64,000 nucleotides of DNA from Diatrype stigma (Eukaryota > Ascomycota > Sordariomycetes > Xylariales > Diatrypaceae). Below are positions 1-12,700 of the stretch, piece by piece. The DNA lies in NCBI GenBank assembly GCA_022225965.2, contig JAKJXP020000117.1, forward strand, positions 1 through 64,000, read 5' to 3'. Each line of letters begins with the position of its first letter. Position 1 is the stretch's first letter. A program made the translations under genes and the position numbers. The notes beneath the pieces are model-generated. The model was not told the DNA's origin and did not search any database. It saw nothing but the letters and a program-made list of their open reading frames with translations.

Positions 1-1
1 A

Positions 2-25
2 CCCCCCCCCCCCCCCCCCCCCCCC
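2..25. repeat. poly-C homopolymer (24 nt)
   Basis: An uninterrupted run of 24 C lies at the very start of the window and continues into a C-rich stretch to about position 46. It sits inside what looks like an intron of the monooxygenase gene that follows. Run length is unreliable in any assembly. Confidence 0.9.
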
Positions 26-130
26 TCCTCCCTCTTCCCACCCCAAACTTACCGCCACGAAAGGAGAGGAGGCGATGAGTAGTGAAAACGAAACCGACCA
101 AGCAGCTAACCCCGGATAACACCACCACAG

Positions 131-770
131 TGCTCAAGTTCGGCCTCTTCGACCGACAAGCGCTCGACGCAGCGCAGTGGCACAGCGCGCGGTGCGTGCT
201 CGTGGGCGACGCGGCGCACCCGACGTCGCCGCACCTCGGGCAGGGCGCCAACCAGGCCCTCGAGGACTGCTACCACCTGAGCGAGGCGCTGCCCGCTCTG
301 ACGTCTCCTCCGGACCAAGACCAAGACCAAGACCAAGAAGAAGGGAAAGGCCGGCCCCGAACCCTGACCCTGAAAGACGTCGATCTGGAGCAGATCTTCG
401 CAGCGTACGCGCGCAAGCGGCAGCCGCGGACGGCGGCCCTGGTCCGGGGCGCGCGGGCCGCGGGCGAGAGGAGGGTCGTGACGACGGGCTGCCGGGACTG
501 CGAGGCGCGGAACCAGGTGAGTGAACTTGGAGTTGGAGTTGGAGTTGAAGGGAAGTGAAGTGGATGCGATGCGGGAATAATACACGCACACTCATGCTCA
601 CACTCGTACCCCTTTAGCCCAACTCTACACATAACCTGCCTATGTAACACCTGCTGACTTAGGGTTTCCATGCGCCACAGAGAGTGGCTGCCGAGTGGAG
701 GGACTTGGACGCCGTTGCGGCGAGGTTCGACAACTTGTGCAGGGAGCCATTTAATGCACCTACTCGATAG
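131..770 (+). CDS. FAD-dependent monooxygenase, C-terminal part (5' end outside window)
   Basis: Flavin monooxygenase of the UbiH/salicylate-hydroxylase group, which uses NAD(P)H and O2 to hydroxylate a usually aromatic substrate. The visible exon opens after a branch-like GCTAAC and a CACAG acceptor at 130, runs 131-516, and is joined after a GTGAGT...CACAG intron (517-680) to 681-770, which ends in TAG. The phases agree. The diagnostic motif is VLVGDAAHP followed by [11 protein letters not shown], the second FAD-binding signature that contacts the ribityl and phosphate groups. A tandem GACCAA repeat (about 316-339) inserts an Asp-Gln run just after this motif, where relatives normally have a short loop. 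A basic helix (YARKRQPR) follows, as in relatives. The N-terminal Rossmann GXGXXG lies outside the window. The substrate cannot be inferred. It converges on rnh1. Confidence 0.85.
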
Positions 771-1256
771 ATCATCCCGGTCATCAACTACCCAGAAGCC
801 CAGTTACCTGAGTCCCTAGGGAGAAGAACGCCATCATATAACTAGCAGATACGGGTACCCGATCAACACCACTTGTGATGGTACTGGCTAGTGACTTAGC
901 GATGGAAAAGCATTCTTGCTACGTAAGTCGTTAACCAGGTAACTCGGTAATAAGCAGTACGGGTATCTCGAACTATTCCGCCCTCTGCTAGCCTTTTTGC
1001 CGTGAAAGCATAAATACCTAATAATGATAGTGAAATGCCAAGCAAGCAGCAACCAAGGGGGAGACTGGCCGTCCGTTTAAGGACCAAGGGGGCCGACTGT
1101 GGCTCATGCGCATTACGAAATACCTATCGTTGGAAGAGGAAATCACAACCCAGGAAACCTAAACTCAAGTGATGGCTGAGGTATCCCGTAGGTCGTTCTC
1201 AAGTAGTCAGAGAACCGGAGCGGGCATCTCTCGGCTTCTATTCACGGGGACGGGAC

Positions 1257-1288
1257 GGGAGGACAGGAGGACGGGAGGACGGGAGGAC
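1257..1288. repeat. 8-bp tandem repeat, 4 units
   Basis: The unit GGGAGGAC occurs four times (second copy AGGAGGAC), in non-coding DNA. Confidence 0.85.
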
Positions 1289-2408
1289 GGGGACCCTTGG
1301 ATCTGGATCTGCAAGATAGCTACCCACTACATAGTAAAGTCAGTAGCTAGATCTGAACCACGTGGCCGCCATTCTTAATTACTTACGTGGGCTAGGTAAC
1401 CTGGTCCATGGTGACATGAAAGTGCAACGCGAAGTGGTAGCTAAATACATACATATGCACGTCTTGTGATCGATCCCGCTGCCGGTTGCTTACGTAGAGA
1501 CGAAAGTCATGTCATTGTTCCTATGCATATCTGGCTATCTGGCGCTTGCTGGGTTCATCATGGACCACTCCTAGGCCCCTTTCTACCAGCTACACGAATA
1601 CATAGATACTCCCTAATTAGTCCGTATCACACGAAGTCCCATCGCCGTGTCCGACCGAGGCTGAGCGGCTGAGGCCGCATCTATGCATGTAGTAAGGCGA
1701 GCGGAACGATCATCTAGTTAGGTAGCACCTAGAACCAGCTGGAGTTACTTGCGTTATTGACTTTGAACGACCGAAGGTAAGGTCCCGCTTGGGCATCCGG
1801 ACCGAGCCGAACCTGAACCTCTTGCAACCTTGTACACATGTACATAGTTTGAGTTTATCTCCTTCACCTAGGTACCCAAGTAGGCAACTGGCTGGTCCGG
1901 TCCAAAGGTAAAAAGGTGGGAAACCGGCAAGTGTACGTGAAGTTTAGAAACACGTATAGGGACTCCAGGTTGCTATTGCTCGCAAGCGCGTGAGAGAGAG
2001 TCTGTGTGTGGTAAGAAGTATGATAGCCAATCACTCCTGGATCCCGTGATGTCTAGGAACAGGGTGTCTCTCGCGTAGTGCGATGTCTGCAAGATTCCCA
2101 ACGGATACGAGCAATCTGCATGTACATGTAGTGAGATCTCAAAAGCCAAGATCGGTTCTTCTCGCCCCTGAATTCCTGATCAATAGGAAGTAGTTCTCCT
2201 ATTAACTACCTACAACATACCAACCACCTAGCCAGGGTCGGTAACAGCGTGGCGGCCACGTCGAGTACGTAGACTATATGAACCACTGATGGTCAAGTCG
2301 ACTAGCTTGAATCAGCAGGGGAACTTATCAAGAATTTGTTATTATTGTTGTTGTTGTTGTTCTATCTTGCGTCATGCAATTGTGTGAGTGTGCGAGTGTG
2401 TAAGTGTA

Positions 2409-2448
2409 TTTCTGTGTTTCTGCGTTTCTGCGTTTCTGCGTTTCTATG
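2409..2448. repeat. 8-bp tandem repeat, 5 units
   Basis: The unit TTTCTGCG is exact in the three central copies. The first (TTTCTGTG) and last (TTTCTATG) copies each carry changes. The array lies just after a TTG trinucleotide run. Confidence 0.85.
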
Positions 2449-2711
2449 TAAACTTATTTAAGCAGGCCAGTCCCGAGCAGGCCTTTATTCTCGCTATTGT
2501 GGAACAACCCAGCCCATTTCCATGTGGCCCAAAAACTTGAGATGGCTTGCAACCAACCAACAAGGGGATATTTCCGCCTCAAAACAAAATCGCCGCCCGC
2601 CCAGATAAGCAAAAGAGTCAGCCCGGAGTAACCGTAAATTCATGAGTGTTGCGATCGGAAGGGGCCTGTTCCTTTCCACGCCGTGGCCCATTTCGAACAT
2701 GCCGAGGGCGG

Positions 2712-3846
2712 TTACTTGCGCATTGCGCCCTTTACGGCCAAAGTATCTGCCGCCACGTTACCAGCATCGGCCGCGTGGCCCTTGACCCATTGGAAGTAGG
2801 TATGCGTGCCTGCTGCATCCCGCTCCTCGATCTTGGCCCTGATAGCTTCGACGAGATCTCTATTCTTGACGGGACCCTCCCTTGTCCGCCATTGATTCTT
2901 CTCCCAGCTCTTGTACCATTCCGTGACACAGCTGATAGAGTATTTGCTGTCGGAGTAGATGCGGATATCTTGTGTGACCGAGACGCCTTCCACCGCTCGG
3001 AGAATGGCGGTCAGCTCTGCTCGTTGGTTCGTCTGCACCTCACCTTCTAATGGCTCGGAGATGTTCCTGTGCGATATTAGTAACGGTTCGTTGACGAGGG
3101 GACAATAGCCGGAGGTAGGGCTGACCTTGGATCGCCTGTGCCGAAGTAAACGCCCACCCCAGCAGCGGCTCCAACACGTCCGTTAGACCGGCTGCTCCCA
3201 TCGGTATAAATACACTGGATGTTGGTATTTGCTGTGGCAGCTCCTAGCTTGGCCTTCTTCGCGGGTGGCTCAATATCATCGTCGTCGTCTTCATCTTCAT
3301 CCTCCTCCTCGTCTTCCTCGTCTCCCTCCTGTTCCCTGAGCATCTCCTGCGCCGTTTCGTCCCCATGTGCGCGGATGAACTCAATGGCGTCCTCGCGCGT
3401 GTCGAACCTCTTGTACTTGGGACCCTTCCACCCCTTGATCGCAAGCGAAGCCGACTCCCAGTCTGTGTAGATGCCGGGATCTCGTCCCACCGCCACGGCG
3501 TAGTATCTTTCCTGCTTAGTACCGTCGGTTGCGGTGGATGGGTTCCTGCCTTCTACGAAGGCTTCGGCATCGGCGCGGCTGAGGAAGGACTTGTCTAGGA
3601 ATCAAGCAAAGAATTAGTTGGCTTTCAGCAACTGCTTGTGAGCAGAGACTTGATCGGCGTACACTGAGCACCTCTAAACCCGACCGTCTGTGCCTGACAC
3701 TCGACCCAGGTTAGGTAGATTCCTGGCTTCTTTCCAGCTCTCACAGCGTAGTATTTCTGCGCGTTGGGGTCCAATTTGCGCTTCTTGCTGGTACTAGCGG
3801 AAGAGCCCGGGGTCTTGGCCAGATGAGCTTTCTTGGGAGGCATCAT
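2712..3846 (-). CDS. rnh1: ribonuclease H1 with two N-terminal hybrid-binding domains
   Basis: Cleaves the RNA strand of RNA-DNA hybrids in the nucleus and possibly mitochondria. Exons on the minus strand are 3846-3672, 3594-3126 and 3066-2712. The introns are GTGCTC...CTAG and GTCAGC...CACAG, the phases agree, and the protein is 332 aa. Two viroplasmin/hybrid-binding domains are visible, starting YYAVRAGKKPGIY (about residues 24-67) and YYAVAVGRDPGIY (about 90-136). An acidic run of Asp/Glu (about 147-166) and a basic PPAKKAK follow, possibly a nuclear signal. The RNase H fold runs from about 183 to the end. Its DEDD residues are D190 (YTDGS), E232 (QRAEL), D254 (YSDSKY) and D322 (GNVAAD), with the flexible-loop H312 (KGHAAD). 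All are present, so the enzyme should be active. The start is the first of two adjacent ATGs (MMPPKK). Confidence 0.95.
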
Positions 3847-5243
3847 GAAAGCGGAGGGTTGCGTATCCTTAAATAGAGCCAATATGGTGATACCAGTCCA
3901 TATCAACCTGCAGGAGGCCAGGCTGCTGCAAGCGATCAAGTGACGTATCGTGTGCGGTTCAGACGGGCGGCTATGATGACAGGACAGGCAAACTGGGCAC
4001 AGAACAGGGCACGGGGCAGGGCCGCCTGTAGCTTTCGGGACGAAACAGATTAAGTCTGGAAAGTCAAGGGAACGTCATGTTCAAAGAGCAACAAATCAGA
4101 GAAACCTCCAGAGAGCCCGAGATGACGGTCCGTTCTCGTTGGTTCCCGTCTTTGTTTCAACTGATTTTACGTTCCGACACAAAGGAGGGGGTTGAACAGG
4201 GGGTCGTTCATAAGCTTCGCTCTGGTGGATGGAAGCTTGAGACGCGAATCCCGGGTCCCAAATCCCCAAATCAACAGTTTGGGGGAGCTGGAGAGCTGCC
4301 CAGGTGGAGAGCTGGAGCGCCGGAGTGCTGGAGTGCCGGCGCTGCCAGGGTCTCCGATAAGAGATAAGATAAGCCTTAACGACATACCTGCCCGTGCATA
4401 CTTCGTACCCAAATGCAACATACACACATACATACATACAACCAGCGGCTGTAGCGCATGTGCCGAATACAGGTACAACCTACTAGGTACCCAAGTACCT
4501 ATTTAATGTAAGAGCCATTTGCTGCTCTCCGTGCAGGTATATATGCCTGGATATACTTGAACCGCATCAAGCACAATATGGATAACAGAAAACCGTAAAT
4601 CGTACCTGACACATTAAAGCAAAAAGAAAAAGAAAAACTCAAGAGCGCGGTCCGATTATCATAAACTACGCACCAGTCTTCTTATTCACATCCCGTCTCA
4701 TAGAATCCTCGTCACATACTTCAGGAAGCAGCTATGGTTCATGTCCATTGGTGTACCTAAGAGGCTAGACAGAATACAGCACAGAAATTCTGTGGATTAA
4801 TGAAATCATGGCCCTTCCTATCACAGTCCCCTTTCCATTCATGTCCTCATACACGAAGTAACTCAGCTACTCGAAGGCAAAAGGCCCCTTCATCGTTCCC
4901 CGGCAGACCTATGCCGACAGACTTGTGTAGACCTGTCTACATTACTAAGCTACTAATGCAAGACCTTGGGCAAATGTCTTGCTTGACGATGTTCCACATC
5001 AGTCAATACGGTGTGGTTTGGGGGGGATGTTGATGCCTATAAACCGTAAGGATGGATCATCGTAACGAGAATCAACAATGTAACTCGATGGCGCGTACCA
5101 AAGGACGTATAGCAATAAATGTTCGGTCTTTACTGGCTATCCCGCGAAGCCAAACCCAACAACAGTAGTACTTGACATTCCTGCGCTTGTGTTTTTGAGA
5201 AGCTCCAGCGCAAGGTTCAGTGTCAAAGAACAGTTGATACTGA
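3847..5243. other. intergenic between tad3 3' end and rnh1 promoter
   Basis: Both flanking genes are on the minus strand, so this stretch holds the tad3 3' region and the rnh1 promoter. No gene is seen. It contains an 8-bp minisatellite (4283-4338) and a short CATA run near 4425-4440. Confidence 0.6.
4283..4338. repeat. 8-bp imperfect minisatellite, 7 units
   Basis: Seven successive 8-bp units of the form GAGNGCTG (for example GAGAGCTG, GAGTGCTG, GAGTGCCG) lie upstream of rnh1. The third unit (CCCAGGTG) is the most diverged. Confidence 0.8.
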
Positions 5244-6775
5244 TTAAGCGTGTAGATGGGGATCAACGACTAGACGCTCGGCATCGTCAGTCTCCCACTC
5301 CCATCCTAGCATGCTCCAATTGAGCTCCTTGCGCCAGTGCAGTCCGAGGCCTTGACCTCCGCCACAAGGGCCACGCTCGCACAATCCGCTGGCTCCGCAC
5401 AAGTCGTGGCCGCGGTCCTCCGAACTCATACCTCCGGTCAGGGGCATTCGATGACGAAAAACGATCCGGCCCATTCGGGAATGCAAGATGGCCATGGCAC
5501 ACATAGTGCACGGCTCATGTGTCATGTACAACTCGAGCTCATGGCACAGGTAGCCATCAGGGCAAGGGTGGTCGGCCTCAAAGACTACCTGCTCATCATC
5601 TAGCAGTGCCTTGTCCTGGAATGCTTCGAATTCCATAATCTGTGCAGTAGAAGATGGTCTGTCCTCTGCTCTCACTAGCTTTTGTGCCACCATGCTGATA
5701 GCTCTGAGAGCGGCATGTGCCATGGGATTTCCGGTGTGGCCGATTCTCTCTTGTTGATGCCATCTAGCGTCGGCTGCGACAGCCACAATCTGTGCAATCT
5801 CCTTGGCCTCAGCTTCGGGCTGAGAAGCATCTGCATCATGAGATGCCGAATCTAAGCCATCGGGGTGATTGTTATCGCCGTCCAAGCTCCCAGCTTCTCT
5901 GGCAGATGCACCGTTGCTGCTGTTCATGGCTTCACCCGCGGTAGACGCCCCTTGCGTCGCTTCGGGGGGCACACCATCTTCCCTTGTAGCTGTCGTTCTT
6001 CCATTTTCAGGCTTTCCAGGAACTGTACGCTTGATGATTACAGCACCAATAGGCTCTCCATAGCCAGCCTTCTGTGACTTCTTGGCCACCTCGTGAGCTA
6101 GAGTCATCCAGATAGAAGCGTCGCGGGACACGGTTGTCGTAGTTCGGCAGATGCTGCTTGGATGGGGACCCAAGGGGTTGTTCTTCCTGTAGACCGTCTG
6201 CCAGAATTGCTGTGACCACATGTTTGCTTGAACTTGGGACGTCGGCGCCAACAGAGGAACTGGTATGACCGCCACAAAGATGTCATCCCTAATGCCATCA
6301 ATAGTAGAGAGTCCTCGCACAAGTTCCTCATAAGGAATCTCGTCCTTGAGTCCGAGCATGATGTAGAGCCAATTGGACTTTCCAGTGTGGAGAATTCGTC
6401 CACTGCTGTCGTTCATGAAGTGCGCCTTGAGATGGGGTGGAAGGTCCGAGGGCTTCGAGCACCGACGCAAGTGAGGAAGGTTCTTAGCCGCATCATCACC
6501 AGCCAGAGCTCGCGCGACACTATCCATAAAGGCCTGTTAGCAACACTCCGGATATTGCAATAGAAGAAGAAGCTGAGGGCAGATACGTACTTCACGACAT
6601 CATTGGTAAACCTAGTGGGCGCTCGTGTAATGTATGCATGACCTAAGGTAAGGTTGTCTCGTAGCTCGAGGGTAGTCTTGAGAGGCACCAGGGTTCCTAA
6701 ATTGATATTTTCCGGAAGAAGCCGTCTCGAGACGGGGTCGAGCGTCTCGACAACTTCCGTCATGGACTCGCTCAT
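5244..6775 (-). CDS. tad3: tRNA-specific adenosine-34 deaminase subunit Tad3
   Basis: Non-catalytic subunit of the Tad2/Tad3 (ADAT2/3) enzyme, which converts A34 to inosine in the anticodon of several tRNAs. Exon 1 is 6775-6587 and exon 2 is 6533-5244, with an intron GTATCT...AACAG in phase 0; the protein is 492 aa. The N-terminus contains the family's LVPLKTTLELRDNLTLGHA stretch and YITRAPTRF. The zinc-deaminase core is C-terminal: H336-A-A338 replaces the catalytic HxE, and the PCxxC zinc ligands are C405 and C408 in EPCTMCAM. Loss of the glutamate is the known hallmark of the Tad3 subunit, so activity must come from Tad2, which is not in this window. Residues about 233-315 are a Ser/Gly/Asp/Glu-rich insert that is probably disordered. 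Confidence 0.93.
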
Positions 6776-9700
6776 AGCGAAAACCTGCGGTGGGGTGGCA
6801 AGGCGTCAGGTCTGATGAGGTGATATCCAAGTGGAAGGGATGTATTCTCCAGACTTCAGACAGGAATCAGAAAGCAGGCAGATAGACAGATAGGCAGATA
6901 GGTTGACAGACAAGCGGCAAGTCCTCCGAAATGGGCAAAGGGGGCGGGGGGTGGGTTGGCAATCTTGAAGTTGTAGAGGTTGAGTTGATCAATTGTGGTC
7001 TCCAGGTCAGATGGATTTGCAGTGGACAATCCGAACTATCAGGGCCGGAGCTCTTAACATGGCGCCGAATGGGTTGACGGGTAAAAGAGAAGGAGAAAGG
7101 CGCAGGCCCCGGCACTGGAAGGTGTGAGAAGCCCAGACAAATTTACCGAGGGAGGAAGGGCCGGACTATGACGCGCCCAGGAACATGAAAGGAACGAATG
7201 CACAAGGGGTTCAATGTTGCCTGAGAAATGATTTCCAGGTTTCCAGAGGATGTCATCGACAGTGAGATAGATGGGCAGGCAGCTACCTATCGGTTGTGTA
7301 GACAGGCGGGCGCAAGTCGAACTTCTGTAGTTTTAGAGTTCGGAAATATGTACGATGTGTACGATGTATGCGATATGTCATATGTCGGGTACGTCTCGAG
7401 TAAACAGTCAGACAGCTGGAGTGAACCTGGGCAGCTTCCAAAAGAGTGATGGACCAACAGGGTACTCGGGTGCTATTTCCTATTCTTAGGGTCTTGGGGT
7501 CTGGTTGCCTGGGCTGCTGGGATATTCAACGCGCCATAGTTCCTGTCGCGTGCTATCTCTGTAAGGAAAGACTACTGCCGGTTGCATATTTCGCGTTGAG
7601 CTGGGAAAGAAGAGGTAGGCAGGCACCTGGGCATGTACTGAGGCAGGTAGGTGGTAGGCGTGGTAGGCATGATACCTACATGCCTACTGTTGGTCGACGG
7701 TGGTCAAGGGCAAGCACGAGTCGTTGTTGAATTGTTATCGATAAGCAATGATCGACACGTGCTGGTAAATCCTGTGGGCGACAAGGGCGATTTCCTTAGT
7801 GGGTTGGCGGGGTGGCTGGCGGGGTCAAGCATTCAATTGAGTCCCTGGGAGCCGGTATGAGCAAGAGTGGGTCAAGGGTCCAATCTACATCAGACCTGTG
7901 ACGTATCTGGGTACATCGGTATGTAACTAAATAGGTACATGTACCCAAACAATTCCGTCGTTTCCACCCGCAAGAATGACCATCCAGTCTCCCTAAGGGT
8001 ACCTTTCTTAGGAAGTTTGCTCTATCCAGAGGGTGCAGGTGTTATTACCTATCAGAAAGGCAAGCAAGCGAGTTCACCAAGAAAGGGCGTCAAGTAAGTA
8101 CGAAGGGCACAGTTCTCTATCGAGGCACAGTTTCTATCAAGGGTAGGAAGGAAAGTGGTGCCTACATCCCGGTACCTGTACCTAGCAATCAACCACAGGT
8201 ATATGGAAACATAACTCCTACTTAAATGCCATTCAATATGAGATCTCTTCAATATTGCCTCTATGCAAATGAAAGGTGTCCAAATACCTTAGATAGCACC
8301 TTCCAGGCCGCTATACAAGTGTCTGGATTCCAAGGTTGTTCAACATCGAATCTTCACCGGATAAGCTATGAAGTACTGGCCCAATGACAGGAGGTAGGAA
8401 GAGGGCAGGTAACTTCAATGTTGGTAAAGAAGTCAGCTGAAATACCCCACCAGTTTCCCGAACAATTAAAGATACGCCCACTCCATCATGACCTTACAAC
8501 GACGCAGCGGCAGGCGGGCAACAAGGGAATGGAACCATCAACAAAAACACACCTTGCAGTCAGGCTCCCATTGCTCGATTCCTTACCCTAATGGGAACCC
8601 CTAACCAATGTTCGAGAACCACCTAATAAACGAGGTTGTCTGATATCCCGCCTGGACAGACGCACATAGCATGCATTATGGATGGCGTGTTTCATTATGC
8701 TTACCGTTGGTTGATATCTAATGTTGAGAGGTCTTCACCCGGGCTTGTTGAGCAGCAGTGATTGTCAGGCGAGGGTTTTTTACACATCTAATCACACGGC
8801 CATTGAAGCCGAAACATCGGCTTCCGAGTTATAAGATTGAGACTGCTACTAACTGACCTACCTACTAACAATGGCCATGCCTCTGTCTCATCGCGCGAAT
8901 ACTCGTACGCAAAACGCTGGTGCTCGAAGAAGTTGCGACTATAGGAAACCCTAATCCCATAGTATGGACTTTTACATGCACACGCTATTGAGTTACTTCC
9001 TTGTGTGACAAAAGCTCTCGACTCTTGCAAGCTTAAAGTTTAAGCGATATTTTACTCCCATATCGAAAAGCTTCACATTCCCTCTCGAAAGAGTATGTTT
9101 AACTGCCTTCTGGCTAGTTGCGGTAATCCCTGCAGTTTCGAAGACAACAGGTGTAAGACATGATGATAGGGGAAAAGGGGCAGGGGGTTATAATCGTCCA
9201 GAGAACCGTGGAGGACAAATAACGCAGTTGGCACTAAGATGCCTATCCTTTATCCAAATCCATGTATGTCTTGCGCCTTATCAGCTAAGTTGTGCTTACC
9301 CAATACACTCAACGAGCCGGGTATCTCGAGAAGGTGCCTGATCATGATTCGCAGCCTGGAAATTTGCCGAAGTTGGACGGTTGAGGGCTGATAAGCAGGT
9401 AGAGTAACCTGTTTCCATTGGAAGCCAGCCAGCTGGTCTTTCTATCCTGATACGATGCCTCCCAGCCAGCCAGTAGGTATAGCCGACAGAGATGGCATTA
9501 AGGTGGCATTGTATTTCGGTCGATCGACAACCTTGTGCGGGATGGCCAGCAACGAGTGGTTGCGATCGTGATGTACGCTGGTTCAGTACTCCGACTACAG
9601 GATATATGATCCAGAAAGGAAGCGCATCTATGTACAATAACTAGTCGGTGATACTAGATCCGGATAGGCGGCATGCAAGCTTCTGAACGATGCATCCGCA

Positions 9701-12700
9701 TGCTGTCGGCTCGTAGCCGCACAACTACCTGGGTATCAAGTGTGCTCCATGTAGTGTCACTTCTCCCTAGCCCGAAGCCTGGGTCTGACATGCATGATGA
9801 GGCGCTCTGGCAGGCTGGGAAGCAGGCTGGCAGACAAGATTGCAACAGCAGCTTGCATGCGGAGAGGATGATTCAAGGTTATCGGCATGGGATGGGGTTG
9901 CCACGCGCTGATGCCGCCGTTATCACTTCTCGGGGATATCAGAAGCAAAGCTGCCATATCTACTACCTACCACTCGCCCACCCATCTCCCCCAGACATTG
10001 ATCCGAGCCGGTATCGGCGAAAATGCCTCAAGCCTACGCCTAGAACCTATACATAAGGCACGTTGTGCGCATGGCATCGATGCCAGGTGGTCAGAGACTC
10101 GAGACTCGCTGTATAATACTTTCCTTATTGGTGTGGTGTGTATAAGCCGATTTATAGGGCGAGGAATTGCTATTATCCTCCACACGTAATAGACACATAA
10201 CAAAGTACAGGGGGCGCCTCTCACCCCATGCTTATTCTCCCTCCCAGTCCCACGGGGGAGCTGTTCCCCGCCAGCCTCTTTCCGGAATGGGCGCTCTCGA
10301 GAAAGCTTGTCTTGCTTGCCGGCTTCTAGGCGCACCTATGTAAGTATGTCCAGTATGGCGCCGTGTTTCTGCCAAGACCTCCGGTCTCAGAATTTCAGTT
10401 GTTCTGATGCAGAGCATTTATTCTTGATTTTATTATGTTGCTATTCAAAGTGCTTAGACATGTGCTAACTACGTAATCAGTAAAATGTTATATGTTTCCG
10501 AGGACTTAGTCACTTAGATAACAGGTATGCAGGTTCAGGATAGCCAAGTCCTGGGATCCCGAGTACGCTTGTCGTCTTGTTCACATCTCATACATCGTTT
10601 TGTGGTCGATGCGGTTCAAGCGTTACAGCGCCATGGGCCCAGACGCATGCTGTCATTCCCCCCATTCTCACCCTCCCCTCCCCTCCTATAAAGGATGCAG
10701 CCACACACGCGCGACCTTTCTATAATCCCTGATATCAGAGTTGCATCGCGAACGGCAGCCGCATCTCGATCCCACTGGTTTGGTTTCCATCTCGTCGTCG
10801 GTTTTATGCCGCAGACTGTGTAGATCTGTGCAGACGCCGCGCAGCCGGACAGTTCCAAAGCCAAGTAGGCGTTTACTGTGCGGCCTCTTATCAAGCAGCA
10901 ATGGTTCCCCGCAAAAGGACACCATCATGTCTCGTCACGGTTATTCCTTAGCTATTACAAGTCCGATTTCCAAGATCCGGTTAGCTACTTAGCGCCATTA
11001 TCATGCCGCGGCGTTCCGTCGATTCTTACTACACATTTTGCTCCCGGATGACTGTTGTTTGAATAACTCAAATTACTGTGCATAATGGCAAGGTCTAGCA
11101 GGTCTAGCCGACGTCGGGCATGTCTTGTCTCGAGAGACGCATTCATGACCCGCCGACTAAGGAGCATTTAACCCGTGTACAGTGTACAGGCTGTTGAGCT
11201 AATGGCTGCATCCATCGATGGGTACCTACTGGACGATGCGCTTATGACGCTTGGGAGTCTTCCGTGGAGAAGACCGACAGGCTGTGACGTTCATCGAAAA
11301 CAGACATATCATACACATTTTAGGCCATTACGAAGATACCGCCTTGGCGTCTCATCTTGTGCTTCTTGGACCTTGGTCTTGGTGTTCAATATCCAAGAAC
11401 ATCCAATATCACCGCCAAGACCTGCCATTGCCCGCCTTCATAGCACCGGGCGCTTGGCGGACATCACCAAACTCAGCACGGAGCAGACGTGGTTGGAACC
11501 CAGGTCGTGCTGATCTTTGACAAATAAGCCCCGAAAAAAGGGGATCATGATGATCATCCGACGCTTATGGAGTATACCCTCAGGACCCTTTTCATCTTCC
11601 TTACAATGGACCCAGCCTTAGTCTTTAGCCTCACCGTATAGTGATTACCTATACGTGCATACATGTGTAGTGGATGCTTGTTCTCTGCAATCTATACTGG
11701 AGTGACTAGTTAACTGGCTGGATGTGTTGGACAGTTGCATTGCCAGGCTTCATAATGCAGTGAGCGCGCAAATAAGACAGTGAGATATAGAGAAGGCGGG
11801 GATTGCTCCGGTCGCGAAGCCTCGGTCCTGCTGCTGATGAAGTCGCAAGCAGCAGGCTACCTTAGCCAGCTCGACCAACTATTTACATGGGCAATGGGGT
11901 AGGGATCTGGTTTCGCGTCCCTCATCCCCGTGGGGGTGTTCTACCTTATGATGGGCTAGGAGTACGGACGAGCCAGGTTGCAAAGACGCCGCCGCAGCCC
12001 AACAACTCACTCGGCAGTACTTTCTGCTTGTGTCTCGTCAAGACTCTTGGATGTCTGGTAAGCAGCATTCCCATTGGCTCTTTAGCTATAGTGACAAGAG
12101 AGCTTTATCTCCCTCCTCAGGATATCGATGCCCTTCGATGTCCTGTACTGCGAGCGCGGCGGCTCTGACTGCCTGCCTAAGCAGCTAGAATGCGCGGAGA
12201 TTGTGGGTAAGGGTGTTGAGTGCTGAGGCATCGCACAGCAAGAAGCCAGGATACGCTGAAAGGAAAGGGTCAGAGGGTCTCCTCTGCCTCCCACATCGCA
12301 ACCGGGGGGGCATGCTCACTATCTCTCCCACTCCCTTGCGAATGAGGGCAATGCAGCAGACATGTAGACATATAAACATATAAACAGAAAGCCGTTCTGG
12401 ATTTGGAACGTTCATTCCGGGTTCCTTGGCTCCCTGCCTCTTGTGTCTCTTAGCCCTCCGCGCCAAGGCTTGGGTCTTCGTAACCATCCAACTGTTGAGC
12501 CACAACCAACCATATCAAGTATCAAGAAGTCAGTCAGACCTCCCGCAGCCTGCCTAAACCGACAAGATCGTTCCTCGAGATTACGGTAGACTCGCTACGG
12601 GGCGACACATGAATCTCTTGGCAACCACGACAGCTGCCGCGCCTCATTGAGAACAGCAAAGCAAAGCAAAGCCAAGCAACGCAAAGACCAAAGGGCCAAG

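Larger units (their letters stand above)
771..2711. other. intergenic, convergent 3' regions
   Basis: Spacer between the 3' ends of the monooxygenase and rnh1. I see no gene in it. It holds three short tandem repeats: an 8-bp unit GGGAGGAC four times at 1257-1288, a TTG run at about 2345-2361, and an 8-bp unit TTTCTGCG five times with end variants at 2409-2448. Confidence 0.6.

Noticed and set aside
11175..11520. Two overlapping frames of 112 and 89 codons
   Set aside because: Neither gives a recognisable product, and two overlapping frames cannot both be favoured. No splice context.
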